A stretch of DNA of 64,000 nt from Senegalimassilia sp003474385 (GCF_003474385.1 NZ_QUCY01000002.1:124001-188000), one strand, 5' to 3'. Positions 26,897 through 36,202 are shown, counted from the first letter of the stretch. Program-made: numbers and translations. Notes: generated by a model not told the origin, from the letters alone.

Positions 26897-28067
26897 GAAT
26901 GGTCGTGGTGGTCTTGGTCGTGGTCTGAACTCGTTGTTGGGCGGTGCCTATGAGGAGGCTATTCCTCAGGAGGAGCCGCAACGTGTGCGCGTGGATGCCG
27001 AGCAGCCGCAGCAGTCTCAACCGAAGCCTCAGCCCGAGCGTGAAGTGATTCGCGAGACCGTTCCCGCGCAAAAATCGCCTGAGCCTCGGACGGCTCGCGA
27101 GGCCGTTACCTGCTCTTCCTATGAAGAGCAGGAGCCTGAGTCGATCGTTGAAAACGGCGTTGAGGTTACCATCAAGGGGGTTGCCCAGCGTGCTGCGCGT
27201 CCTGTTGTTCAGGAAGTGTTTGAGCGCACGGCAACGTCTTCTGCTGCTGTGCAAAACGACGGCGATGCGCAATCTCGTGAAGTGAACGAAGTGGGCATCA
27301 ATGCGATTGCCCCTAACCCCGATCAGCCTCGTACGAATTTCAAGCGCGAAGAGCTGGAGGAGCTTTCCGCTTCTATCCAAAAAGACGGGCTTTTGCAGCC
27401 GATTCTGGTGCGTCCGCTTGAGGATGGCACGTATCAGATCATCGCCGGCGAGCGTCGTTGGCAGGCATCGAAGTTGGCAGGTTTGCAGCAAGTGCCTATT
27501 CGAGTTAAAGAAGCTAGTGATGATAAGGCTCTGGAGCTTGCGCTTATTGAGAACATCCAGCGTTCTGATCTTAATCCCATTGAGGAAGCGTACGGTTATC
27601 GCCGCATGATGGAACGATTGAACATGACGCAGGCTGAGGTTGCTCAGGCGATGTCGAAGGGTCGTTCCACGGTCGCAAATGCCTTGCGCTTGCTGGAGCT
27701 TCCCGAGGAAGCCCAACAGTTGCTGTTCGAGGAGAAGATTACCGCCGGTCACGCACGAGCTATCCTTTCCATTCCCACGAAAGAAGGACGCGAGCGTCTG
27801 ACGCGTAAGCTGGTTGAGGAAAAGCTGTCTGTTCGCGAAGCCGAGGCTTTGGCGCGCTTGTTCTCCGGAAAGAAAAATGAGAACGCTAAGCCGAAGACTC
27901 CTGTGCCGAAGGAATATCGAAAGGTTGCCCGTACGCTTAAGGATGTTCTGGATACGCCGGTTAAGGTAAAATCCGTCAACGGTAAGAATAAGATTGAAAT
28001 CGAGTTTAAGGACGAAGACGATCTCGAGCGTCTGTTCAAGGGTATTCTTGCTTCGAACCTCGCATAA
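26889..28067 (+). CDS. parB: Chromosome-partitioning protein ParB (Spo0J), CTP-dependent clamp
   Basis: ParB binds parS, slides as a CTP-gated clamp and recruits SMC and ParA. The 392-aa product starts MARNGRGGLGRGLNSLLGG, the typical ParA-stimulating N-terminus, then a long acidic stretch of about 100 residues. The N-domain follows (PNPDQPRTNF, LLQPILVRPLEDGTYQII, GERRWQASKLAG with the CTP motif) and the parS-reading HTH (TQAEVAQAMSKGRSTVANAL). A C-terminal dimer part ends it. GTG at 26889 with AAGGAAG upstream is the start. All 13 sites in this window fit this protein's family. Confidence 0.95.
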   Translation: MARNGRGGLGRGLNSLLGGAYEEAIPQEEPQRVRVDAEQPQQSQPKPQPEREVIRETVPAQKSPEPRTAREAVTCSSYEEQEPESIVENGVEVTIKGVAQRAARPVVQEVFERTATSSAAVQNDGDAQSREVNEVGINAIAPNPDQPRTNFKREELEELSASIQKDGLLQPILVRPLEDGTYQIIAGERRWQASKLAGLQQVPIRVKEASDDKALELALIENIQRSDLNPIEEAYGYRRMMERLNMTQAEVAQAMSKGRSTVANALRLLELPEEAQQLLFEEKITAGHARAILSIPTKEGRERLTRKLVEEKLSVREAEALARLFSGKKNENAKPKTPVPKEYRKVARTLKDVLDTPVKVKSVNGKNKIEIEFKDEDDLERLFKGILASNLA

Positions 28068-28263
28068 GGGATTTCGATTTTCAAGCAAAGTAAACGAGTG
28101 ATTATGTATTCGTTGCCGTCACCGGTGCTGAAGAAGTCAAGGGCATATTGAGTTGTCGATCTGATAACCCGATAGATATCGTGCGCTTTCGATTTAGGGG
28201 TTTGTGCCATTACGGGGAAGCGCGGCCTTTGTTCTCAGTGAGCGGTCATGTCTGCGAAGAAGA

Positions 28264-28309
28264 AACCTCCCGATGCTTTCGGTGATATCCAGGAAAGCAT
28301 CGGGAGGTT
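28264..28309. terminator. 17-bp hairpin between convergent parB and rlmN
   Basis: A perfect 17-bp stem (28264-28280 with 28293-28309) with a 12-nt loop. The minus-strand side has a T-rich flank (TTTCTTCTTCG), so it best terminates rlmN; it could stop both genes. The rest of 28068-28403 shows nothing. Confidence 0.7.
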
Positions 28310-28403
28310 ATAGGGCTATGAAATCGGTTTGTGCTGCCTTTGCAAACGCGATAGGGCATCAATTGCTACCGTTTGCGGGGCCCGCACTTGATAAGCGCAC
28401 TTG

Positions 28404-29441
28404 CTATCGTCCGTTCGTGAACGTGTTCTTCAGCTGTCCGCAGGCGCCGGCGATATCAGATCCCCTGGAATCTCGCAACGTGGTCTCTATCCCGTGACGG
28501 CCTGTTTCAGCGATCCATTTGTCGATGGTTTTGGAGGCGCTTGGCTTATACGGTGATTCAGGGATCGAGTTGATGGGAATCAGGTTTATATGGCAAAGCA
28601 ATCCCTTGCAGAAGTCCAGCAGCGCCGTCAGGTCCGCATCAGTGTCGTTAACGCCATCGATCATGATGTATTCGAACGTGACGCGACGGTTCGTTTTCTC
28701 GATATAACGCAGCAGGCTTTGCTTAAGCTTTGGCAAGGGGAAACCGCTGGTTTTGGGCATCAGCTCAAGGCGTACATCCTGTCGTACTGCATGAAGGGAC
28801 ACGGCAAGTGTGAACTGCTCGGGCTCTTCCGCGAATCGGTCGATTCCAGGAATGATGCCGCACGTGGAGATGCAGATGTGACGCGCTCCGATACCCAAGC
28901 CTTTTTCGTCGTTGATGATGCGCAGCGCACCCAAGACGTTGTCGTAGTTCAGCAGCGGTTCGCCCTGTCCCATGCCGACGACATTGGTCACGCGACGCCC
29001 TATAAGGCGCTGTACTGTGACGATCTGATCGACGATCTCGCCTGCGGTTAAATTGCGCGTAAGGCCTTCTTTCCCCGTCGCGCAAAACGCACACGCCATA
29101 GGGCAGCCGGCTTGCGTGGAGAAGCAGACCGTAAGACGGTCGCCGTTGCGTGATGGGATGGCAACGGTTTCAACGCATACGCCGTCGTGGTATTCCAGGA
29201 GCAGCTTATGGGTGCCGTCGTTGGAAACGGCCTCCTCTAGCACGCTTGGCACGTATAACGGGTATTCCTCGGAAAGCTGGGCTCGAAGCTTAGCGGGCAG
29301 GTTGGTCATGTCTTCGTAACTTTGAGCGCCTTTGCTGTAGAGCCACTCGTAAAGCTGTTTCGCGCGAAAGGATGGTTGACCGAGTTCCTTCATAAGGGAA
29401 GCTAGGTCGCTTTGGGTGAAGTTTTTGATTGGTGTATTCAT
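28404..29441 (-). CDS. rlmN: 23S rRNA/tRNA (adenine-C2)-methyltransferase RlmN
   Basis: RlmN is a radical-SAM enzyme that methylates A2503 of 23S rRNA and A37 of some tRNAs. The 345-aa product has the cluster motif CPMACAFCATG, the SAM region GMGQGEPLLNYDNV, the catalytic-Cys region STCGIIPG and the C-terminal DSRGSDIAGACGQL with the second catalytic Cys. The ATG at 29441 lies exactly 7 nt after a TATAAT box, so the mRNA is probably leaderless; an ATG at 29450 overlaps the -10 box and cannot be the start. A parS site fills the promoter spacer. Confidence 0.95.
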   Translation of the reverse strand: MNTPIKNFTQSDLASLMKELGQPSFRAKQLYEWLYSKGAQSYEDMTNLPAKLRAQLSEEYPLYVPSVLEEAVSNDGTHKLLLEYHDGVCVETVAIPSRNGDRLTVCFSTQAGCPMACAFCATGKEGLTRNLTAGEIVDQIVTVQRLIGRRVTNVVGMGQGEPLLNYDNVLGALRIINDEKGLGIGARHICISTCGIIPGIDRFAEEPEQFTLAVSLHAVRQDVRLELMPKTSGFPLPKLKQSLLRYIEKTNRRVTFEYIMIDGVNDTDADLTALLDFCKGLLCHINLIPINSIPESPYKPSASKTIDKWIAETGRHGIETTLRDSRGSDIAGACGQLKNTFTNGR

Positions 29442-29448
29442 GCGGGTC

Positions 29449-29454
29449 ATTATA
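29449..29454 (-). promoter_or_regulatory. rlmN -10 box with parS just upstream
   Basis: TATAAT on the minus strand (29454 to 29449), followed by 7 nt and the rlmN ATG. The 16-bp parS at 29457-29472 lies between this box and the place of the -35 element. Confidence 0.65.
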
Positions 29455-29456
29455 CC

Positions 29457-29472
29457 TGTTTCACGTGAAACA
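29457..29472. other. parS centromere site in the rlmN-ddl intergenic region
   Basis: Perfect 16-bp parS. It lies 2 bp upstream of the rlmN -10 box and about 90 bp before the ddl start, so ParB spreading could affect both divergent genes. Confidence 0.93.
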
Positions 29473-29559
29473 TCAGCGCTTACCTTGCATGCTGTGAAGC
29501 CCGTGTGCGGGTTTTGCTATACTGCAGCAATACGATCTCTAAAGGAGAAAGAAGGAGTC

Positions 29560-30513
29560 ATGTCTTCAAGTATCGATCCTCGTTCTTGTCGTGTCGCTCT
29601 TTTATGCGGCGGCAAAAGCAACGAGCGTGAAATTTCCTTGGCATCCGGTAAGGGTGCTCGCGAAGCTTTGGAGACGGCGGGTTTTTCCGTCACTGATATC
29701 GATCCGGCGAACAAGGAAGACCTGAAGCGTTTGATTGAGGAACCGTTCGACGTGGCGTTCCTCTGCCTGCATGGCAAATATGGCGAAGACGGTACAGTGC
29801 AGGGTTTGCTCGATATCGTCGGCATCCCTTACACGTGCTCTGGTGTGTGGGCGAGCGCGCTTGCCATGGACAAGGTGAAGGCAAAGGTCTTCTACGAGCG
29901 CGAGGGTATCCCCACTCCTCCGTCCTTGACGGTTAGCAAGGGTGACAAGGTTGATATCCAACAGGTCATCTCGTCTATGGGCGAGAAGGTCGTTGTGAAG
30001 CCCGGTACCGAGGGCAGCGCTATCGGCGTGTTCATCGTGGAGGGCGCGGAAGCCATCGAAGATGCTTTGCAGAAGGCGCTCGATATCGATGACGAGGCGC
30101 TTATCGAGCGTTATATCAAGGGCCGTGAATTCACTGTCGCTGTTCTGGGGAACCATGAGCCGAAGGCTATGCCCGTTATCGAAATCGTTCCCAAGAGCGA
30201 TTTCTACGACTTTGAGTCGAAGTATGCCGTGGGCGGCTCTCAGCATATCTGCCCTGCGCGCATCCCCGACGATGTGACGAAGGTTATGCAGCGCGAGGCG
30301 GAAAACGCTCACAAAGCGCTCTCGTGCAGCGGCACCTCTCGCACTGACTTCATCTTGGAAGACAACGGTGATTGCTGGGCGTTGGAGACGAACACCATTC
30401 CCGGTATGACGGCTACGTCTCTTCTTCCCGATGCCGCTCGCGCCGCAGGCATGACCTTCCCCGAGCTGTGCACCAAACTTATCGAGCTTGCCCTGGAAGA
30501 GCCTGTGCGATAA
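29560..30513 (+). CDS. ddl: D-alanine--D-alanine ligase
   Basis: Ddl joins two D-Ala for peptidoglycan precursors with ATP. The 317-aa product has the N-terminal site (CGGKSNEREISLASGKGARE), the ATP-grasp region VVVKPGTEGSAIGVFIVEGA and the C-terminal metal site (ALETNTIPGMTATSLLP). The ATG at 29560 follows GAAGGAG; the ORF continues upstream across the parS site but that part is not conserved. A TATACT box about 40 bp upstream could be its promoter. The vancomycin-related D-Lac variants differ in the omega-loop; no sign of them was noticed. Confidence 0.95.
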   Translation: MSSSIDPRSCRVALLCGGKSNEREISLASGKGAREALETAGFSVTDIDPANKEDLKRLIEEPFDVAFLCLHGKYGEDGTVQGLLDIVGIPYTCSGVWASALAMDKVKAKVFYEREGIPTPPSLTVSKGDKVDIQQVISSMGEKVVVKPGTEGSAIGVFIVEGAEAIEDALQKALDIDDEALIERYIKGREFTVAVLGNHEPKAMPVIEIVPKSDFYDFESKYAVGGSQHICPARIPDDVTKVMQREAENAHKALSCSGTSRTDFILEDNGDCWALETNTIPGMTATSLLPDAARAAGMTFPELCTKLIELALEEPVR

Positions 30514-30605
30514 ACGGGTTTGCAGAACAAGTTTGTTTGACAGTCGATTGAAAGGGTCGCCCATCCATAAACAGGCGACCTAAAACAATTCAGCGCACCC
30601 TCGAG

Positions 30606-30681
30606 AAATGGATGTCGTTGGATACAGAATACGTGGCAAACAGAAATGGATGCCATTGGACAAAGGATACATGGCAAACAG
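30606..30681. repeat. Two adjacent 38-bp direct repeats
   Basis: 30606-30643 and 30644-30681 are tandem copies with about 8 differences, each ending ATGGCAAACAG or the like. They lie between ddl and its terminator. Function unknown; 30725-30981 also has no gene, only two copies of TTATGTCGTCC. Confidence 0.7.
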
Positions 30682-30724
30682 AGGGGTTGATTCCGGAAGC
30701 GTTCCGGGGTCAGCCCCTCTGTTT
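30676..30724 (+). terminator. Terminator after ddl
   Basis: A 15-bp stem (AAACAGAGGGGTTGA / TCAGCCCCTCTGTTT, one G-T pair) with a T-containing flank. Near-symmetrical, so it may also stop the opposing gene. Confidence 0.85.
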
Positions 30725-30981
30725 GTAGCTTAGCGCCATGCGATGCTCTAACGGGTTGTGTAGCGTTAAGGTTGATTCGGAGGACGGGTTCTTATTCGTA
30801 GAGCAGGCCATTATGTCGTCCGTTGATTTAAAAGTTGATCTCGATGCGGTGATTCAAGATCGAATAATCTTCTAAAAACTTTATGTCGTCCTATGACAGG
30901 ATGAACTCCGTAGTGTCGAGCGAACCCTTGAAATATCCTTTAAGAAAGCCAAGGGCCAACGAAGTTTAGTGGAGGGTGCGT

Positions 30982-31626
30982 CTAAAACAGCCCGCAGCTT
31001 TTTAAGCCGAACACCACCAATGCAACCAATGCTAGCAAGAATGCCCAGCTGATCAAAAAACAGCCCTTGTTCCCTTCCCTGCTCTTTTGGACCATCAAGT
31101 CGGTGAAGCCCCGGGATTTCTTGAGAATGGCGGTATGGCTGTCGCCCTTGGGCATATCAGCTCGCTGCGAAGGTTGCCAGGTTCCATGGGAATCAAGAAT
31201 CGATTGCACACCTTGATTCTTGATGTCGATACGCGGGCGTATGCCTTGCGCAAGCGATTTCATGGTCGTGCGCATGAAAGTATCGAAATCAGATTGATGC
31301 ACCTTGTCGTAACAGAAGAGCGCGACTTCGCCCCAGTAGAAACCCGGTTCCGGCTGATCGGTGAAAGCGACGAAAGACAAGACGGCATGCATTTCCCAGC
31401 TTTTAGCGGCAAGCAAATTGAGATTATGGGACGTTTGCTCATCAAGATAGCCTAGGGTATCGCCGTAATCGTTTACGACCCATGCGCGTATTTGGCCTTT
31501 CAAGGGCTTGAACTCGATATTGAAAACGTCGCCGATGATGCAATTCGATCCAAGCAGAATCGCCGCATCTTTCTTTGAAGTGGTGTCAAAGCGGGCATAT
31601 GCGCCGAAATAGCAATCAGGCAGCAT
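30982..31626 (-). CDS. Hypothetical protein with C-terminal membrane anchor
   Basis: I do not recognise this 214-aa protein. It starts MLPDCYFGAYARF with AGGAG 5 nt upstream; an ORF extension of 22 codons upstream lacks a ribosome site. The soluble part has two beta-rich halves (IRAWVVNDYGDTLGYLDEQ, AVLSFVAFTDQPEPGFYWG) and a later charged region. One hydrophobic segment near residues 185-208 (FLISWAFLLALVALVVFGL) ends two to four residues before the C-terminus, so it is tail-anchored with the bulk in the cytoplasm. No neighbour hints at a role. Confidence 0.7.
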   Translation of the reverse strand: MLPDCYFGAYARFDTTSKKDAAILLGSNCIIGDVFNIEFKPLKGQIRAWVVNDYGDTLGYLDEQTSHNLNLLAAKSWEMHAVLSFVAFTDQPEPGFYWGEVALFCYDKVHQSDFDTFMRTTMKSLAQGIRPRIDIKNQGVQSILDSHGTWQPSQRADMPKGDSHTAILKKSRGFTDLMVQKSREGNKGCFLISWAFLLALVALVVFGLKSCGLF

Positions 31627-31760
31627 GGGGTCTCCTATCTGAAATGAAGTGAAAAAAGCGTAACACAAACGAAGAAGCGGAATACCCGGCATCCATCGAT
31701 GCCGGCTGACTTACAATAAGAAGGTTACAAAGTGATAGAAGCAAACATGGAAGCATCCAT

Positions 31761-34700
31761 GTGGGAGATAAGGAATATGCCGTGCGTGGTGATTTGCTCG
31801 CGTATATCAGTGATGGAACCCCTCAGGCGATCGTCGATCGCTATGCATCGCTTGCTGATGCTTCGAAAGAAAGCGATTACGGTGAGCTTGACCGCGATAT
31901 CGTCGTTATAGACACCGAGACAACCGGCTTCTCGTTCAATCACGATGAGTTGACGCAGATTGCGGCAGCCCGCATGGATAAGGGCGAGATTGTCGATTGG
32001 TTCGTAACGTTCGTAAACCCCGGAAAGCCTATTCCAGAAGATGTTGCGCATCTGACCAATATTCATGACGAGGACGTTGCCGACGCTCCTTCTCCGGAAG
32101 AAGCACTCACGCAGCTCGCCGAGTTTGTTGGTGATTCGAAGCTTGTGGCCCATAATGCCGCCTTCGATCGCACCTTCACCACGCGACATCCAAGCGGCTA
32201 TCCTTTGCTGGAAAACACCTGGCTTGACTCCTTGGATCTTGCTCGCATTGCTCTCCCCCGCCTGAAATCCCATCGACTTATCGACTTGGTTCGCACCTTC
32301 GGGGCGCCGGTTTCCACGCATCGCGCAGACGATGACGTTGCGGCTACGTGTGCCGTGTTCCGTATTCTGCTGGCTGCGGTGGATGCCATGCCGAAGCCCC
32401 TTGTGGCTAAAATCGCATCCCTTGCAACGCCTGAGCAGTGGGAAACCCAGGTTGTTTTCCAGTACTTCGCCGACCATTCCGGCGATGCTGCTGACATAGC
32501 GTCCGATGAAGCCGCCTTGGTCGAAGACGCTGCGCGCGACATTGTTTCACGTGAAACAAACGAGGGGCAGCTCTCGTGGGCAACGAGCCAGCTCGATTTG
32601 TTCTCGCTGCAATCCATTCGTCGCGATCGTCTTCGCAAGATCGAGAGCAGGCCGAAGGTTGATGCGGATGCGATCGCCTCCGACCCTATGCGCAGCATGG
32701 AATACCCCACTGTCGAGGAGATTGACAAAGCCTTCAGCCAAGAGGGTCTTGTGGGCAACTTGTATAAGAATTACGAGCCGCGTGCCGAGCAGCGAGATAT
32801 GAGCACTTCGGTGCGTGATGCGTTCGCTTCTGGGGATAATCTTGTGGTTGAAGCCGGAACCGGCGTCGGTAAATCCATGGCGTATCTGGTTCCTCTGGCG
32901 CTTACCGCGCAGAGAAACGGCATCACCGTTGGCGTGGCAACCAAAACGAATGCTTTGCTCGATCAGCTGGTGTTCAAAGAGGTTCCCGCGCTTGCGAAGG
33001 CGTTGCGCGCATCCGATCCCGATGCAAAGCCTTTGACGTGTGCGCCGTTGAAGGGATTCTCCCACTATCCTTGCCTTCGTAAGATTCGCAGCGTGGTGGA
33101 TGATGGCGCTGCAATGAAGGAGATTCAGGGCAAAGAGCTGTCGCAAGCCCCTGCGATGGCGGCGCTGCTTTCGTTTATCGAGCAAACGGAATACGACGAT
33201 ATCGACGGTTTGAAGCTTGACTATCGCTTGCTGCCGCGAAAGGCGATCACGACGAGCAGCCAGGAATGCCTGCGCCGCAGGTGCCCGTTCTTCGGTAACC
33301 TGTGCTTCGTCCACGGGGCGCGCAAGCGTGCCGAAGCTGCCGACATCCTGGTTACCAATCATAGCCTGCTGTTCTGCGACATGGCTGCCGACGGCGGTTT
33401 GCTGCCGCCGGTTCGCTACTGGGCTGTCGATGAGGCCCATGGTGCCGAAAGCGAGGCGCGCCGTGCTTTCTCCATCGAGCTTGATGCTGAGAATATCCTT
33501 CGAGAGGCGCGCCGAGTAGCGGCAGATGATGCTCGTAGGAACGTGTTCGCCCGCGCGGAGCGCCGTGTGGTCCTGAACGGCGCGAAAGAGGAAAGCGAAA
33601 CGCTGTTCTATACGCTCACGCAAAAAGGCAAGAGTGCGGGCGAGGCGTATCGTCAGACCGCCGAAGCCTTCTGTGCCAGCCTGAAGGGTCTGCTGTTCTT
33701 CGATACGAACCGGCATGGGCGCGGCTACGAGATTGTTGAGCTGTGGGTGAACAGCGACATCCGTAGTTCCGCCACGTTCGGCGATATCGTGGACAAGGGC
33801 GTCGCGATGCGGGAATCTGCCGAGAAGCTGATCGCGGCTTGCCAGAATCTGGTGGCATATCTTGAAGACATCGAGAACGCAGCCGCGATACAACGCGAGA
33901 TAGCCGCGATGGCCATCGACTTGAAGGAACAGGTCAATGCGGTGCAGGTGATCCTTGAGGACCCCAACGAAAGCTATGCGTATGCTGCAACGTTGTGCCG
34001 GAAGAAGGACCGCGTCGGAGAAAAGCTGCAAGGCATGCCCGTTAACGTCGGCGGAAAGCTGAACGATACGCTCTATGCATCTACGCATTCGGTGGTGTTC
34101 GCATCGGCAACGCTGTCTGTCAATGGGAGCTTCGATGGCTTCACGAACGCTATGGGCTTGGGTCAGGGAGAGTTCTCTCCGGTCAAAACCTGCCAGCTTG
34201 ATTCCAGCTATGACTTTGATAAGAACATGACGGTGTACGTTGTGGCCGATATGCCCGAACCGAACGAGCCTAGCTATATGGCTACCCTGCAGAAGTTCCT
34301 TGTTGAGGCGCATAAAGCGCAGCAAGGTTCGATGCTCACGCTGTTCACGAACCGTCGCGAGATGGAGCGTTGCTTCGACTATGTTCAACCTGAACTGAAA
34401 AGCGATGATTTGCGCTTGGTGTGCCAGAAGTGGGGCGTGTCGGTGAAGGGCCTGCGTGATGAGTTCCTTGCTGACGAGCACTTGTCGCTGTTCGCGCTGA
34501 AAAGCTTCTGGGAAGGGTTCGATGCCCCGGGTGCAACGCTGAAAGGCGTCGTCATTCCTAAGCTCCCCTTCATGAAGCCCACCGATCCGCTCTCTTGCGA
34601 GCGTGCGGAACGCGATGACCAAGCTTGGCGACATTATGTGCTGCCCGCGGCGGTGCTCGAGGTGAAGCAGGCGGCTGGTCGATTGATTCGTCGTGCCGAT

Positions 34701-34847
34701 GACACTGGCGCGCTGATCCTCGCAGATCATAGGTTGGTTTCGAAGAGCTATGGGAAGGTATTCCTGAATTCCTTGCCAAGCAGCAACATCAAGGTGCTGC
34801 CCGCCGCTCAAATCGTTGCTGAATTGGCGGCAACGAACCGAGGCTGA
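31761..34847 (+). CDS. DnaQ-type exonuclease fused to a DinG-type helicase
   Basis: The 1028-aa protein joins an N-terminal DEDDh 3'-5' exonuclease (VIDTETTGF, LVAHNAAFDRTF, THRADDDV; residues about 46-210) to an XPD/DinG superfamily 2 helicase (Walker A GTGVGKSMAYL, DEAH box AVDEAHGAE, last motif QAAGRLIRR). Four Cys between about 420 and 520 (HYPC, EC, RRC, LC) probably bind the family's Fe-S cluster. Such proteins act in repair of unusual DNA or RNA-DNA structures. A parS site lies in the coding sequence (VSRET). GTG at 31761 or at 31782 could start it. Confidence 0.9.
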   Translation: MGDKEYAVRGDLLAYISDGTPQAIVDRYASLADASKESDYGELDRDIVVIDTETTGFSFNHDELTQIAAARMDKGEIVDWFVTFVNPGKPIPEDVAHLTNIHDEDVADAPSPEEALTQLAEFVGDSKLVAHNAAFDRTFTTRHPSGYPLLENTWLDSLDLARIALPRLKSHRLIDLVRTFGAPVSTHRADDDVAATCAVFRILLAAVDAMPKPLVAKIASLATPEQWETQVVFQYFADHSGDAADIASDEAALVEDAARDIVSRETNEGQLSWATSQLDLFSLQSIRRDRLRKIESRPKVDADAIASDPMRSMEYPTVEEIDKAFSQEGLVGNLYKNYEPRAEQRDMSTSVRDAFASGDNLVVEAGTGVGKSMAYLVPLALTAQRNGITVGVATKTNALLDQLVFKEVPALAKALRASDPDAKPLTCAPLKGFSHYPCLRKIRSVVDDGAAMKEIQGKELSQAPAMAALLSFIEQTEYDDIDGLKLDYRLLPRKAITTSSQECLRRRCPFFGNLCFVHGARKRAEAADILVTNHSLLFCDMAADGGLLPPVRYWAVDEAHGAESEARRAFSIELDAENILREARRVAADDARRNVFARAERRVVLNGAKEESETLFYTLTQKGKSAGEAYRQTAEAFCASLKGLLFFDTNRHGRGYEIVELWVNSDIRSSATFGDIVDKGVAMRESAEKLIAACQNLVAYLEDIENAAAIQREIAAMAIDLKEQVNAVQVILEDPNESYAYAATLCRKKDRVGEKLQGMPVNVGGKLNDTLYASTHSVVFASATLSVNGSFDGFTNAMGLGQGEFSPVKTCQLDSSYDFDKNMTVYVVADMPEPNEPSYMATLQKFLVEAHKAQQGSMLTLFTNRREMERCFDYVQPELKSDDLRLVCQKWGVSVKGLRDEFLADEHLSLFALKSFWEGFDAPGATLKGVVIPKLPFMKPTDPLSCERAERDDQAWRHYVLPAAVLEVKQAAGRLIRRADDTGALILADHRLVSKSYGKVFLNSLPSSNIKVLPAAQIVAELAATNRG
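32543..32558. other. parS centromere site within the DnaQ-DinG gene
   Basis: Perfect 16-bp parS read in frame as Val-Ser-Arg-Glu-Thr, in the linker after the exonuclease domain. Confidence 0.92.
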
Positions 34848-34861
34848 ACCTGGCGGCATAT

Positions 34862-36202
34862 ATGAGAAGACGAGACGATAAAATCGCCCGAGCAGCTCAT
34901 ATCAAAGAGAGGACGCACGGAACGTCCAACGAGATATCGTTCAGCGTTCTCGATGCTGCTAAATATAAGGAAACAACTCAGCGATTCAGCCTGAGGGATT
35001 TGCTTGCCGATCGCAGAGATACGAATACCCAGAGTGTTTCACGTGAAACAGGCGAACATGTTTCACGTGAAACATCCAACCATAGGGCGTTGGCCGGTTC
35101 GCATGCTGCCGAAAGTGGTGCTCGCAGACGGCGAAGCGGAGTCTGGTTTAAACGGAAATCCGCTAAGCAAGCAACCCAACGCAATAAGGCTACCCACGCA
35201 TCAGGTTATAGCGAAGAGGCTTCGTCCCAAACGCCGGCTGGTGCTAAGCGCATGTCTATCGAGCAAGAGATAGCTCGAAGAAAAGCACGTCGACGCAAGG
35301 GAAGGATTGCTGCGGTATCCGTTGTGGTAGCCGTCTCGTTGGTAATCGTATCCGTTGGCGTTTGGACGTGGCATTGTCAGGTCATCGAGCAGCAAGGATA
35401 CGAATCCGAGCTTATGGATGCGCTGAGACTGGTTACCGAAGCTGATGAGACCATCTTGCAAATAGACGCGATAGTGGATGATCCCTTTGCAGCTGAAAGC
35501 GAAGGAAAGAGACAAGATGTCCTGTCCTCCGTCGAGCAAACCAAGCAGTTGCTGATCGATGCCGATGGAAAGGCGCGCAACGTCTCCGAAAAGCTTTCCG
35601 ATCCTTCCGTCCGCGAAGTTGCCAATCAGACGGTGATATCGATAACGGCGCGTCAAGGCATGATAACGCAAGGCATGCAGCTGGTTGAGACGTCGGAAGA
35701 TGCTGAGCAGGCGGCAAAGGAATGCGACGCTGCGTGGCAGCTGGTGCTGGATGCGGATGCCCAGGTTCGCGAGGCAACGAAACTGGCCGGGCGGAACGAG
35801 GTCGATGCTTCCAAAGAAAATACCTTGGAAGCGAAGGAAACGTTTTCCAGGAGCCTGGGTCAGCTCAAGTCGCTTCAAGCGGATTGCCCAACCGCTGATG
35901 TTTCACCGCTGATCGAGTATGTGGAAAAGCGGATGGAAGCGATGGACTTGGCGGTGCAGTCTGACGAGGCCCTCACCGCGAAAAATAAGGATGAGGCCAT
36001 CGCGCGAAACGATGCGTATAACGCTGCCGAAGAGGAGGCTGCGACGATGGCTGCAGCCTTGCCAAGCGACCCGAAGCAATTGGTCAAAGATGCGTATTTC
36101 GCAACGTGGGCTGAGGCTATCAGAAGCTATGCCGGACAGCGCGCGGCTGCCGGTGCCAGTGATGCAGTTATACGTGATTATTTGGGCGCGCAAGGCAAAT
36201 AG
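34862..36202 (+). CDS. Single-pass membrane protein with coiled-coil, unknown role
   Basis: A 446-aa protein I cannot name. Residues 1-145 are cytoplasmic, charged and probably disordered; a membrane segment (IAAVSVVVAVSLVIVSVGVWTW) lies about residues 148-169, and about 280 residues of helical, Ala/Glu-rich sequence follow outside. The N-terminal part contains two parS sites in frame (VSRETGEHVSRETSNH). It begins 15 bp after the DnaQ-DinG stop, in the same direction, and is followed 56 bp later by the M28-like membrane protein. Its position and topology suggest a membrane or envelope role. Confidence 0.72.
   Translation: MRRRDDKIARAAHIKERTHGTSNEISFSVLDAAKYKETTQRFSLRDLLADRRDTNTQSVSRETGEHVSRETSNHRALAGSHAAESGARRRRSGVWFKRKSAKQATQRNKATHASGYSEEASSQTPAGAKRMSIEQEIARRKARRRKGRIAAVSVVVAVSLVIVSVGVWTWHCQVIEQQGYESELMDALRLVTEADETILQIDAIVDDPFAAESEGKRQDVLSSVEQTKQLLIDADGKARNVSEKLSDPSVREVANQTVISITARQGMITQGMQLVETSEDAEQAAKECDAAWQLVLDADAQVREATKLAGRNEVDASKENTLEAKETFSRSLGQLKSLQADCPTADVSPLIEYVEKRMEAMDLAVQSDEALTAKNKDEAIARNDAYNAAEEEAATMAAALPSDPKQLVKDAYFATWAEAIRSYAGQRAAAGASDAVIRDYLGAQGK
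35035..35050. other. parS centromere site, first of a close pair
   Basis: Perfect 16-bp parS read as VSRET. The next parS starts 24 bp further on, so the pair is separated by one 8-bp gap and lies on nearly two helical turns. Confidence 0.92.
35059..35074. other. parS centromere site, second of a close pair
   Basis: Perfect 16-bp parS read as VSRET in the same gene, 24 bp from the first. Confidence 0.92.

Noticed and set aside
29448..29450. ATG at 29450 as the rlmN start
   Set aside because: It overlaps the TATAAT box, so it would lie before the transcript start.
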